From: Bacteroidales bacterium
GTDB taxonomy: Bacteria; Bacteroidota; Bacteroidia; Bacteroidales; Muribaculaceae
Direction: 5' to 3'
NCBI GenBank assembly: GCA_030524765.1
Contig: JAUNGA010000012.1
Location: 1-42,689, forward strand
DNA length: 42,689 bases
The first letter of the stretch is position 1. Each line of letters opens with the position of its first letter. The translations under genes were made by a program, and so were the position numbers. Below the pieces are notes generated by a model, which was not told the origin of the DNA, ran no database searches, and was given only the letters and a program-made list of their open reading frames with translations. This document shows, in pieces, positions 1 to 7,719 of this stretch.

Positions 1-476
1 TCCTTGACTTAAAACCGCACTCCGCCGGTCTGAAAAACGGGAGTACTATATTTATCATAAACAGTCAAACAGAAAGCAATTATCAACTAAATGAAATACA
101 AGGACTACCGGCAGAAGCTTTGCTTTGAGCAGTATGAGGATAGGCTGCACCGTATAGTGACAGTACGCACTGTTGAAACCCCGGATGACTACAACCATTA
201 AGCAGTCGATTCTACTGGGGTATATCTCCGAATGTACTCCGACACAGTGGTAATCGGCAACTATTGTTCAAATTTCCAGTAATCGGGCCGGGTCGAAAAA
301 GAAAAAGAGGTGCTCTCACGAGTACCTCCCTTTCCATTCATCACATTATGCTTAAGTTAAAGTGCTATCGATTACTGTCTTATATTAATTGTGCTTTTGA
401 ACTGCCTGTCACTTGCGATCGAGACAGTCATGAGTCGGATGGATTGCTGAATGATGATGACTTAGGTATGCCGATA
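1..476. other. Stretch without a convincing gene
   Basis: I see no supported gene here. A 36-codon frame runs from an ATG at 91 to a TAA at 199-201 on the plus strand. The same frame then stays open for another 26 codons to a TAA near 282, so this could be the remnant of a slightly longer gene with one in-frame stop. The peptide is charged and Tyr-rich and I do not recognise it. The longer open frame on the plus strand around 264-530 runs over the sodB terminator and the sodB 3' end and does not look like a protein. The only clear element is the minus-strand terminator at 292-328. Confidence 0.4.
292..328 (-). terminator. Rho-independent terminator downstream of sodB
   Basis: Read on the minus strand, a 9-bp stem (arms 320-328 and 307-315, one G-U pair) closes a 4-nt loop at 316-319. 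It is followed by a T-rich run interrupted by a C (complement of 294-306). It lies about 150 bp beyond the sodB stop codon, in the right orientation. Confidence 0.75.
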
Positions 477-1052
477 TCAGAAACGGCTCTCGACTACGTC
501 CCAGTCGACAATGTCCCAGAGGGCCTTTAGAGCGTCGGCGCGCCGGTTCTGATAATCAAGATAATATGCGTGTTCCCACACATCGAATGTCAGCAACGGA
601 GTGAGACCGTCGGTGAGGGGATTCTGTGCGTTTGAGCCTTGTGTGATGAGCAACTTGCCGTCGTCATCACGCGAGAGCCATACCCAGCCCGAGCCGAACA
701 GCCCTACGCCTGCGTCGACAAAAGCCTCTTTGAACTTCTCGAACGAGCCGAAATCGCGGTCGATGGCCTTGCGCAGCTCACCTGAGGGCTCGTGGCTGCC
801 GTCGGGCGAGAAGGTGAAGAAATAGAAGATATGGTTCCAGGCCTGTGCAGCGTTGTTGTATAACGGACCCTTGGCGTTTACGATCACTTCTTCGAGAGGC
901 ATGTCTTCAAACTCCGAACCTTTGATCAGTCGGTTGAGATTGTCAATATAGGCCTTCTCGTGTTTTCCGTAATGAAAAGATACTGTCTCGGCGCTGATGG
1001 CAGGGGCCAGAGCGTCGATATCATAGGGAAGGTTGGGTTGTTCGTATGTCAT
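477..1052 (-). CDS. sodB: Superoxide dismutase, iron type
   Basis: Converts superoxide to oxygen and hydrogen peroxide in the cytoplasm. The protein is 191 aa, a normal length for the Fe/Mn family. Metal ligands are visible as H27 (FHYGKH), H74 (AWNH), D157 and H161 (DVWEH). Q70 in the N-terminal AAQ motif is the second-sphere glutamine typical of Fe enzymes. T155, two residues before the Asp ligand, matches iron-preferring members; glycine there goes with manganese or dual use. I chose the ATG at 1052 because the preceding in-frame residues do not resemble the family N-terminus. No Shine-Dalgarno is evident. The gene is followed by its own terminator, so it is probably monocistronic. The family call is secure; the metal preference is inferred. 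Confidence 0.96.
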   Translation of the reverse strand: MTYEQPNLPYDIDALAPAISAETVSFHYGKHEKAYIDNLNRLIKGSEFEDMPLEEVIVNAKGPLYNNAAQAWNHIFYFFTFSPDGSHEPSGELRKAIDRDFGSFEKFKEAFVDAGVGLFGSGWVWLSRDDDGKLLITQGSNAQNPLTDGLTPLLTFDVWEHAYYLDYQNRRADALKALWDIVDWDVVESRF

Positions 1053-1130
1053 TGTGTCGTGTTTTTTATGTAAAACTTTACTGATTAAACGCGACATGAT
1101 GCAAAAAGTTCAACCGGCCCTAAAAATCGG

Positions 1131-3065
1131 TCAGAGCCTGTCGCACTCGGCGAGCCACAGTGCGGCCGAGGCGTCAGACGGCATGCGCCAGTCGCCGCGG
1201 GGCGAGAGTGTCACACTGCCGACTTTGGGGTCGTCGGGCAGGCATGAACGTTTGAACTGCTGGGCGAAGAACCGGCGCATAAACGTGCGCAGCCAGTGTC
1301 TGATCGTGTCGTCGTCATAGACGTCGGCAAATGCTGTGCGGGCCAGCAGATAGATGCGTGAGGGCGAGAAGCCGTAGCGCAACATATAATACAGGAAGAA
1401 ATCGTGCAGCTCGTATGGCCCGACGAGGTCTTCAGTCTTCTGGGTGATGTTGCCGTCGGCGTCAGCCGGGATGAGTTCGGGTGAAATGGGTGTGTCGACT
1501 ATGTCGAGCAGAGCCGTGCGGGCGTCGGCACAGGCAGGGTCAGAGGTGGCGAAGTAGCGTACGAGATGGCGCACCAGGGTCTTCGGTACGCCGGCATTGA
1601 CGCCGTACATCGACATGTGGTCGCCGTTGTAGGTCGCCCATCCCAGTGCCAGTTCAGACAGATCGCCCGTGCCCAGCACCATGCCGCCGGTCTGGTTGGC
1701 GATGTCCATGAGTATCTGTGTGCGCTCGCGGGCCTGTGAGTTTTCGTATGTGACGTCGTGCAGGGCCGCGTCGTGACCTATGTCGCTGAAATGCTGTGTC
1801 ACTGCGGCGGCGATGGATATTTCGCGCACGGTCACGCCAAGGGCATGCATCAGGTCGATGGCGTTGGTGTAGGTGCGGTCGGTTGTGCCGAATCCCGGCA
1901 TCGTGACGCCGATGATGCCGCTGCGGTCGATGCCGAGCGAGTCAAATGCCCGTACGGCGATCAGCAGAGCCAGAGTCGAGTCGAGACCGCCCGAGATGCC
2001 TATGGTGAGCGAGCGGCAGCGGGTGGCGTCGAGCCGTCGGCACAGTCCGGCGGTCTGTATATGTATGATCTCCTCGCAGCGCTCGGTAAGGTGCAGATTG
2101 TCTGACGGCACGAAGGGGTGGGGGTCTACGCCGCGCAAAAGGCTGCGATCGGCCGATGGGGCCGATGTGCCGGCCACGGCGATGGTGCGGGCTGTCGCGC
2201 CCGTGCGGGCCGCGCAGTCGCCGAATGTGGTGATGTGCATGCGGTCGCGGTCAATGGCCTCGATGTCGATGTCGGCCATTACCATGCGGTCGCCGCGCTG
2301 CCAGCGGTCGCCGCGCGCCAATGTGCGGCCGCACTCGGCAATGACAGTCTTGGCGTCGAACACGAGATCGGTAGATGACTCGCCGTATCCGGCCGACGCA
2401 TAGACATAGCCGCACAGGCAGCGGGCCGACTGCTGTGATATGAGGTCCATCAGATAGCCGTATTTGCCTATGACGTCGTCGCTGGCCGAGATGTTTGCGA
2501 TTATCTGAGCGCCGGCGAGCGATGTGGCGCAGCTTGGCGGGACCGGAGCCCAGAGATCCTCGCATATCTCGATGCCGACGCGCACGCCGGCCACATCGAA
2601 GATCAGATCGGTGCCGAACGGCACTTCGTGGCCGTCGATGACGGCAGTCGTGTGCCTGCCGGCACGTGCCGGCGCGAACCAGCGCTTCTCGTAAAATTCG
2701 TTGTATCCGGGCAGATATGTTTTGGGAACTATGCCATGGATGCGTCCGCGCGAGAGAGCCACCGCGCAGTTGAAGAGCTCGCCTCCGACCGTGACCGGGC
2801 ACCCGACAATCGCCATCGGCAGATCGGCCGGGCACTCGTCGACGATGCGCCACAGTCCCCGCATGGCCGCCGAGAGCAAGGTGGAGTTGTGAAATAGATC
2901 GGCGCAGGTGTATGCCGTGACGCACATCTCGGGGAATACGGCCAGCTCGGCGCCCTCGCCGACGGCCTTGGCCATCAGCTGCAGGATATGATTGACATTG
3001 GCCTCGACATCGGCCACATTGACTGCAGGCGCACAGGCCGCCGCACGGAAGAAACCTTTATACAT
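1131..3065 (-). CDS. nadE: Glutamine-dependent NAD+ synthetase
   Basis: Catalyses the last step of NAD synthesis, ATP-dependent amidation of deamido-NAD+ with ammonia from glutamine. The 644-aa protein has two domains. The N-terminal nitrilase-type glutaminase (about 1-290) shows the Glu-Lys-Cys triad: E46 in VFPEMC, K in VPKTYLPGYNE and C in IEICEDLW. The C-terminal synthetase has the PP-loop SGGLDST and the GTGDLSELALGW segment. The ATG at 3065 gives the usual start (MYKGFFRAAA). An in-frame ATG at 3113 would add 16 residues; it lies 10 nt after a good -7 box, so a short-leader longer form is possible. It sits 78 bp upstream of sodB in the same direction, but no shared function is implied. 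Confidence 0.95.
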   Translation of the reverse strand: MYKGFFRAAACAPAVNVADVEANVNHILQLMAKAVGEGAELAVFPEMCVTAYTCADLFHNSTLLSAAMRGLWRIVDECPADLPMAIVGCPVTVGGELFNCAVALSRGRIHGIVPKTYLPGYNEFYEKRWFAPARAGRHTTAVIDGHEVPFGTDLIFDVAGVRVGIEICEDLWAPVPPSCATSLAGAQIIANISASDDVIGKYGYLMDLISQQSARCLCGYVYASAGYGESSTDLVFDAKTVIAECGRTLARGDRWQRGDRMVMADIDIEAIDRDRMHITTFGDCAARTGATARTIAVAGTSAPSADRSLLRGVDPHPFVPSDNLHLTERCEEIIHIQTAGLCRRLDATRCRSLTIGISGGLDSTLALLIAVRAFDSLGIDRSGIIGVTMPGFGTTDRTYTNAIDLMHALGVTVREISIAAAVTQHFSDIGHDAALHDVTYENSQARERTQILMDIANQTGGMVLGTGDLSELALGWATYNGDHMSMYGVNAGVPKTLVRHLVRYFATSDPACADARTALLDIVDTPISPELIPADADGNITQKTEDLVGPYELHDFFLYYMLRYGFSPSRIYLLARTAFADVYDDDTIRHWLRTFMRRFFAQQFKRSCLPDDPKVGSVTLSPRGDWRMPSDASAALWLAECDRL

Positions 3066-3123
3066 AGTGTGAAATTGCTGAGTGGTGTTGACAGAAACAA
3101 CATCTGCCGTCATGATTAAGCCA

Positions 3124-3131
3124 CAAAAATA
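3124..3131 (-). promoter_or_regulatory. Possible nadE -7 promoter element
   Basis: On the minus strand the sequence is TATTTTTG, a match to the Bacteroidota -7 consensus TAnnTTTG. A TTTG upstream (minus strand, 3144-3147) is only 12 bp away instead of 19-20, so the -33 part is weak. The predicted RNA start would lie near 3118. Confidence 0.35.
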
Positions 3132-3234
3132 ATGATTCTTTCACAAATGTTGGCTCATTTTATAAAAAAAGAAAAAGTCGATAGATAAAAAACGGCCGTC
3201 AGCCTCGATTTTGACGAAAAAAGACGAGATTTAT

Positions 3235-3265
3235 TTTGCAAGTTTAAAACAAACGCTTAATTTTG
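3235..3265 (+). promoter_or_regulatory. Promoter of the exbB-exbD-exbD-tonB operon
   Basis: TTTG at 3235-3238, a 19-bp spacer, then TAATTTTG at 3258-3265. This is a full match to the Bacteroidota housekeeping promoter. Transcription should start near 3270, leaving an unusually long leader before exbB at 3442. Confidence 0.65.
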
Positions 3266-3441
3266 CGATAGATTTAAAAAAGTGGACTTAGCGCACCTTG
3301 AGTCAATACCAATAAGACGCTCATGCGGGCGTCTACGCGCATAAACCGACCTCTTTTTGCATCGCTAACATAATCGAACTTATTAATATTACATTATACA
3401 CGTAAACCAATTAATAACTTAAAAACAAGCTCTTATTAATC
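3266..3441 (+). other. Long 5' leader of exbB with a small hairpin
   Basis: About 170 nt separate the predicted start of transcription from the exbB ATG, much more than at other promoters in this window. It contains a 6-bp stem (AGACGC 3315-3320, GCGTCT 3329-3334) with an 8-nt loop. The last 80 nt are A/T-rich. I see no known riboswitch or leader peptide. Confidence 0.35.
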
Positions 3442-4275
3442 ATGGAAGCTCAAAAGCCCACCGTTCAGCCCGGCAAACCCGCAGCCGGTAAGAACAAAAC
3501 CCAAACCAACGTACCCGGCATCAAAAACGCATCATGGGTAATCCTCATCTGCGCTATCGTGTGCGTACTCCTGTTCATCTTCTGGTTCGGCAACGACATG
3601 CACTTTGACGAGGACGGCCATCCCCAGAACCTTTGGGGCACCGTTTACAAAGGCGGTTTCATCGTGCCTATCCTGCAGACCCTCTTCCTCACCGTTATCG
3701 TGATCTCAGTTGAGCGCTGGTTCGCTCTCTCAGCCGCAAAAGGCAAAGGCAGCATCACAACATTTGTAGCCAACGTAAAGGCTTGCCTCAAGAAGAACGA
3801 TATCGCCGGTGCCGAGGCCCTCTGCAAAAAGCAGAAAGGCTCAGTAGCCGCAGTCGTAGCCGCCGCTCTCGTAAGCTACAAGGAGATGGATGCCAACACC
3901 ATCCTGACCAAAGAGCAGAAGATCGCCAACCTGCAGAAGCAGGTCGAGGAGGCAACCGCCCTCGAAATGCCCGCCCTGCAGCAGAACCTTCCCATCGTCG
4001 CTACCCTCACCACCCTCGGTACTCTCGTCGGTCTGCTCGGTACTGTGATGGGTATGATCAAGTCGTTCCAGGCTCTGGCCCAGTCAGGTGCTCCCGACTC
4101 GACCGAACTCTCGACCGGTATCTCTGAGGCCCTTATCAACACGGCCTTCGGTATCGCTACCGGTGCGTTCGCCGTTATCTCATACAACTTCTACACCAAC
4201 AAGATCGATAACCTCACCTACGCAATCGACGAGATCGGTTTCTCGATCGTGCAGACATTTGCAGCTACTCACTAA
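3442..4275 (+). CDS. exbB: MotA/TolQ/ExbB proton channel protein
   Basis: Inner-membrane proton channel subunit that, with ExbD, passes the proton motive force to TonB for outer-membrane transport. The protein is 277 aa. After a polar N-terminal tail (about 1-28) comes a first membrane segment (about 30-52), a second (about 70-92), a cytoplasmic loop with two helices, and the long conserved C-terminal pair of helices. The motif GTLVGLLGTVMGMIKSF is characteristic of the family, as is the later SEALINTAFGIATGAFAV segment. It is first in an operon with two exbD genes and tonB. Codons are strongly biased to C-ending forms, suggesting high expression. TolQ is the alternative, but the tonB neighbour favours ExbB. 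Confidence 0.93.
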   Translation: MEAQKPTVQPGKPAAGKNKTQTNVPGIKNASWVILICAIVCVLLFIFWFGNDMHFDEDGHPQNLWGTVYKGGFIVPILQTLFLTVIVISVERWFALSAAKGKGSITTFVANVKACLKKNDIAGAEALCKKQKGSVAAVVAAALVSYKEMDANTILTKEQKIANLQKQVEEATALEMPALQQNLPIVATLTTLGTLVGLLGTVMGMIKSFQALAQSGAPDSTELSTGISEALINTAFGIATGAFAVISYNFYTNKIDNLTYAIDEIGFSIVQTFAATH

Positions 4276-4317
4276 TCCCGCATTTGCCGAATATAAATTC
4301 TTTAAATCAAGGTAAAT

Positions 4318-5130
4318 ATGGGAAAAGTAAAAATTAAAAGAAAGAGTACGCTCATCGACATGACCGCGATGAGTGACGTGACCGTTCTTTTGCTTACTTT
4401 CTTCATGTTGACTTCAACCTTCCTCCAGAAGGAGCCTACCATCGTCTACACCCCGTCATCTGTTTCAGAAGAGAAGGTGCCGATGAACAACCTTGTCACC
4501 GTGCTGGTATCGTCAGCCGACAAGTCGGGCAAGCTCGAGGATCCCTCGTCGGTCGAAGGTAAACTCTTCATTTCGTTTACGGGTGATGCCGACTCGACTT
4601 TCTCAAGCGAAAAGATCCGCTCGATGATGCTCGCCGAGGCCCTCAACATCTATAACGAACAGCATAAGAACAACCCGGTAAACCTGACCGCCGGTCAGAT
4701 GGCAGAGTTCGCCAAGATCAATATGTTTGGCGTCCCCTTCCGCGAACTGCCGGAGTTCCTCTCGATGTCCGTCACCGAGCGCGATAAGTTCCAGGGCGAC
4801 ATGACCAATGCCAAGGTAGGTATTCCTATCGACGGTAACAGAAACCGCGAAGGCCGTCTGAACGACTTCCAGGTTTGGCTCAAGGCGATCTACAATGTCG
4901 CACAGCGCATCAACAACGAGCAGACCGAAGGTCTGACCGCCGAAGAGCGCGCCAACGTGCAGAACCTCTACGCCGCCCTCATGCGTCAAGGCCAGGGTAT
5001 TGCCGTGAAGGCCGACAAAGACACTCCCTTCACCACAGTACAGATGGTATTTGACAACCTCCAGACCATGAAGCTGAACAAATTCAGCCTCATGACTGCA
5101 CTCAAATCAGAAGACGAACCCACTAATTAA
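4318..5130 (+). CDS. exbD: ExbD-family biopolymer transport protein, long form
   Basis: Partner of ExbB in energising TonB. It has one N-terminal membrane segment (about 17-36) preceded by a short basic cytoplasmic stretch. The family core motif STLIDMTAMSDVTVLLLTFF carries the Asp near the membrane expected for proton transfer. At 270 aa it is about twice the length of E. coli ExbD (141 aa). The extra mass lies between the membrane segment and the C-terminal domain, roughly residues 60-210, and is hydrophilic and probably periplasmic. The C-terminus (about 220-265) resembles the normal ExbD fold. It lies 42 bp after exbB and 11 bp before a second, different exbD. Family call firm; role of the insert unknown. 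Confidence 0.9.
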   Translation: MGKVKIKRKSTLIDMTAMSDVTVLLLTFFMLTSTFLQKEPTIVYTPSSVSEEKVPMNNLVTVLVSSADKSGKLEDPSSVEGKLFISFTGDADSTFSSEKIRSMMLAEALNIYNEQHKNNPVNLTAGQMAEFAKINMFGVPFRELPEFLSMSVTERDKFQGDMTNAKVGIPIDGNRNREGRLNDFQVWLKAIYNVAQRINNEQTEGLTAEERANVQNLYAALMRQGQGIAVKADKDTPFTTVQMVFDNLQTMKLNKFSLMTALKSEDEPTN

Positions 5131-5141
5131 GGTAAAATCCA

Positions 5142-5876
5142 ATGGCTCAGATAGAACAATCCGACAAAGGCGGCAAGAAAAAGAAAGGCGCCCAAAAGAA
5201 GATGCAGATCCATGTGGACTTTACCCCCATGGTCGACATGAACATGCTTCTGATCACATTCTTCATGCTCTGTACCACGATGATCAAGTCGCAGACTCTG
5301 CATATCGTGCTTCCGACCAACGAAGATGTGAAAAAGGAGCAGCAAGCCCAGGCTAAACAGTCAGAGGCCATCACCCTCATCCTCGACACCGAGTACGAGG
5401 GCGACAAGCCCAAGATTGACGCCGAGACCGGCAAGACCATTCACAATATCTATTATTATGAAGGTATAGCCGACACGACGTTCTCGACTCCGAAATACCT
5501 CGTCCGCGAGCAGTTTATCGGTAACGTCAACCATCAGCCCCAGGGTATCCGCAAGATCCTCCGCGACAAGAACAAAGAGGTCATGGCAGAATACGATGAC
5601 CTAAAGACCAAGTGGAAGAACAAGGAGATCACCAAGGAAGAGTTTGACCAGCTGGCCAAGAAAAACTCGGCCGACTCGACCAAGACCCGTCCTGTCGTGG
5701 TGATCAAACCCGGTCCGAACACTACGTACGAAGGCCTCATCAACGCACTCGACGAGATGCAGATCAATCAGATCTCTCGTTACAGCATCGAGCTGCCGAC
5801 CCGTACCGACTCGCTCTTGCTGCGTCACTACGAACAAGCTCACGGCGAAACTATCATTCGTCCCACTGTACGTTAA
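5142..5876 (+). CDS. exbD: ExbD-family biopolymer transport protein, second copy
   Basis: Second ExbD-type subunit of the same operon, 244 aa. A Lys-rich cytoplasmic N-terminus (about 1-24) is followed by the family signature around the single membrane helix: DFTPMVDMNMLLITFFML, with the functional Asp in VDMN. The periplasmic part again holds an insertion, rich in Lys and Glu (about residues 60-175). The C-terminal domain then ends in an ALDEMQINQISRYSI segment, as in other ExbDs. The two ExbDs differ clearly in sequence, so this is not a recent duplication. Paired ExbDs are common in Bacteroidota; a heteromeric channel is an inference. Confidence 0.9.
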   Translation: MAQIEQSDKGGKKKKGAQKKMQIHVDFTPMVDMNMLLITFFMLCTTMIKSQTLHIVLPTNEDVKKEQQAQAKQSEAITLILDTEYEGDKPKIDAETGKTIHNIYYYEGIADTTFSTPKYLVREQFIGNVNHQPQGIRKILRDKNKEVMAEYDDLKTKWKNKEITKEEFDQLAKKNSADSTKTRPVVVIKPGPNTTYEGLINALDEMQINQISRYSIELPTRTDSLLLRHYEQAHGETIIRPTVR

Positions 5877-5908
5877 ATGATTTATTAACTTTTAACCGTT
5901 AAACTAAA

Positions 5909-6766
5909 ATGGCAAAAGACGTAGATCTTTCATCAAAAGAGTGGCGCGATATAGTTTTTGAAGGCAAAAACAAAGAGTTCGGTGCATATGAGATGCGCTC
6001 GGGCTCGACCAAGCGCCACACCCGTGCTGTCGTAATCGTTCTCGCTTGCCTCGTCGCTATACTCGTCCTGCTCATCCTCAGTCTCTCAGGCGTATTCTCA
6101 CGCGCAGAGGACGAAGGCCCTGATGCGGCTACCGAACAGGAGCTCGCAACATTCGCCGCTGAAGATGTGGTAGAAGAAGAGGAAGTCGAAGAGCAGGTTC
6201 AGTTCGAAGAACCCGAAGAGATCATTCAGCCCGAGGAAGTTGCCAATGAGCAGCGTATCACCGACCTTCTCATCGTCGAAGACCAGAACTTCGAGGAGGA
6301 CAAGCAGGTGAAGACTCAGGACGAAATGACCGAGAATGAGGCTCAGGCCGGTGCCGTCGACATCACCGAGGGTACCAATGACCTCAACAAACAGGTTATC
6401 AAAGAGCAAGTCATCGCACCGGAGCCCGCTCCGGAACCTGAGAAGGTTTACAACATCGCGATGGTAGAGCAGAAGCCCGAATTCCCCGGTGGTGAGGCTG
6501 CCATGTACAAGTGGCTCTCTGACCACATCAACTATCCTGCCGCAGCTGCCGAAGAAGGCGTACAGGGCCGTGTGGTTGTTGAATTCGTGGTATCGAAGAC
6601 CGGTTCGATCGAGAATGTCAAGGTTCTCCGCAGCCGTCATCCCGCTCTCGACAAAGAGGCTCTGCGCGTTGTGAAGGCCATGCCCAAGTGGCAGCCCGGC
6701 CGAAACAATGGCCAGCCCGTGAAGGTTACCTACACTCTCCCCGTGACCTTCAAGCTCCAGCAGTAA
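5909..6766 (+). CDS. tonB: Energy transducer TonB
   Basis: Spans the periplasm and drives substrate uptake through TonB-dependent outer-membrane receptors. The 285-aa protein begins with a Bacteroidota-type cytoplasmic segment (EWRDIVFEGKNKEFGAY) and has one membrane helix at about 40-62. A long acidic linker rich in Glu follows (about 70-175), with a short Pro-Glu repeat before the C-terminal TonB domain (about 190-285). That domain contains FPGGEAAMYKWL, a VQGRVVVEFVV strand and the WQPGR motif. It is the last gene of the operon and is followed by a strong terminator. The linker is Glu-rich rather than the Pro-Lys repeats of E. coli TonB. Confidence 0.95.
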   Translation: MAKDVDLSSKEWRDIVFEGKNKEFGAYEMRSGSTKRHTRAVVIVLACLVAILVLLILSLSGVFSRAEDEGPDAATEQELATFAAEDVVEEEEVEEQVQFEEPEEIIQPEEVANEQRITDLLIVEDQNFEEDKQVKTQDEMTENEAQAGAVDITEGTNDLNKQVIKEQVIAPEPAPEPEKVYNIAMVEQKPEFPGGEAAMYKWLSDHINYPAAAAEEGVQGRVVVEFVVSKTGSIENVKVLRSRHPALDKEALRVVKAMPKWQPGRNNGQPVKVTYTLPVTFKLQQ

Positions 6767-6792
6767 TCGCTTTTGAATTCCATACTCTCCGA

Positions 6793-6825
6793 GCCGCCGA
6801 CCATGATCATGGCCGGCGGCTTTTT
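6793..6825 (+). terminator. Rho-independent terminator after tonB
   Basis: GCCGCCG (6793-6799) pairs with CGGCGGC (6814-6820). Between them lies the palindrome CCATGATCATGG, which extends the stem after one mismatch. Five T residues follow directly. Confidence 0.9.
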
Positions 6826-6913
6826 ATGTAGTGACCGCATGCGCCGAAACATAAAAACGCAGTGTCGCGTCAAAAAAAATGAGCGGGAATGCGGAATGTT
6901 CGGAAAAATTGAC

Positions 6914-6921
6914 TACTTTTG
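6914..6921 (+). promoter_or_regulatory. -7 promoter element upstream of the coiled-coil/zapA genes
   Basis: TACTTTTG matches TAnnTTTG. The start of transcription would be near 6927, about 12 nt before the ATG at 6939. The -33 region has only a weak match. Confidence 0.5.
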
Positions 6922-6938
6922 TGAAAATTTGCATTGAT

Positions 6939-7232
6939 ATGGCACGTGACTTCAAACAACAGCTTGACAGCATAAGTGCGAAGCTGTTGGTGCTGTCTGA
7001 GCGATACCACAGGCTTGATGAGAGCTATCGCGCCGCAAAAGCCGAGATAACAGAGCTTAAGGCGACGCTGTTGGCCCGCGAGCGTGAGATCGACCGTCTA
7101 AAGGTCGACAATGAGTATCTGACGGTTGCCTCGACCGTAGGAGGCAATCGTGAAAACCGGGAGGCGACACGTGCGTTGATTGCAGATTTAGTGCGCGATA
7201 TAGACCGCTGCATCACAGATCTGCTCGAGTAG
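6939..7232 (+). CDS. Small coiled-coil protein upstream of zapA
   Basis: A 97-aa protein made almost entirely of charged, heptad-like helix (about residues 5-75: runs such as LDSISAKLLVLSERYHRL and ELKATLLAREREIDRL), with a short C-terminal helix. No membrane segment or signal peptide. I chose the ATG at 6939 because the -7 promoter box at 6914-6921 lies inside the longer open frame that starts at 6879. It is 33 bp ahead of zapA. A coiled-coil protein next to ZapA suggests a cell-division role similar to ZapB, but this is inference from position and shape only. Confidence 0.8.
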   Translation: MARDFKQQLDSISAKLLVLSERYHRLDESYRAAKAEITELKATLLAREREIDRLKVDNEYLTVASTVGGNRENREATRALIADLVRDIDRCITDLLE

Positions 7233-7265
7233 CGATCACCGGTACAGCGGCCGCAGACGTAAACA

Positions 7266-7562
7266 ATGGACGAAGAAACAAAACATAGATTTACCGCCAG
7301 AATCGCCGATGTGGAACCGTTTGTGTTCTCCATCTCTCTCAGTGAAGAGCCGGTCTTTCGCCGAGCCGCCTATCACGTCAATGATCTGTGGCGCAAGATG
7401 TGCGCCGAGCAGCCCGGTAAATCATCGCATTATGTACTGGCCAAGGTGGCGCTGGCTTTTGCCGAGCTCTATTACCGCAAGGCCGAGCAGCTGGCATCGC
7501 AATCGCAGATGCTTGCTGATTTTGAGACAAATATCGACCGGATACTCCTTGATATGGAGTGA
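7266..7562 (+). CDS. zapA: Cell division protein ZapA
   Basis: Cytoplasmic FtsZ-associated protein that bundles FtsZ filaments at the division site. The 98-aa length and layout fit ZapA: an N-terminal beta part (about 8-30, with ISLSEEPVFRRAAYHVND as the family-like turn into the helix) followed by a long C-terminal coiled-coil helix ending around residue 95. The segment SHYVLAKVALAFAELYYR fits the family's helix pattern. The gene stands before RNase Y, an arrangement I believe is usual in Bacteroidales. Sequence identity to proteobacterial ZapA is low, so the call rests on size, fold pattern and place. Confidence 0.8.
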   Translation: MDEETKHRFTARIADVEPFVFSISLSEEPVFRRAAYHVNDLWRKMCAEQPGKSSHYVLAKVALAFAELYYRKAEQLASQSQMLADFETNIDRILLDME

Positions 7563-7584
7563 TCTGAGGTCGGGATGCATCAGT

Positions 7585-7690
7585 TTTTTGAATCTTTTCC
7601 ACATGTTTTTGCGTCGGTGGCGGTGTCCCGCACGGGCCGTTGCGCGGAGGCGTGCCGACCAGTCATGTAGATAATAGATTTTAAGAACCC
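7585..7690 (+). ncRNA. Candidate structured RNA between zapA and rny (6S-like?)
   Basis: The 157-nt gap folds, by eye, into nested helices that form a rod: 7590-7595 with 7676-7681, 7601-7605 with 7664-7668, 7613-7617 with 7655-7659, 7620-7623 with 7637-7640, and an apical CCC/GGG stem closed by GCAC (7627-7636). Unpaired stretches of 4-7 nt separate the lower helices. In E. coli the 6S RNA gene also lies next to zapA. There is no T-run terminator, and only a weak promoter (TTTG at 7521, box near 7543) precedes it. It could equally be the structured 5' leader of rny. Confidence 0.3.
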
Positions 7691-7719
7691 TATACCCAAA
7701 CACTTCAAAATTATATTCC

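Noticed and set aside
264-530. Plus-strand open frame of 88 codons
   Set aside because: It covers the sodB terminator hairpin and the 3' end of sodB on the other strand, and its composition is not protein-like.
477-1052. SodB with both the Fe-type and the Mn-type second-sphere glutamine
   Set aside because: After careful alignment Q143 falls one residue beyond the Mn-type position, which is A142 here, so only the Fe-type Q70 is present.
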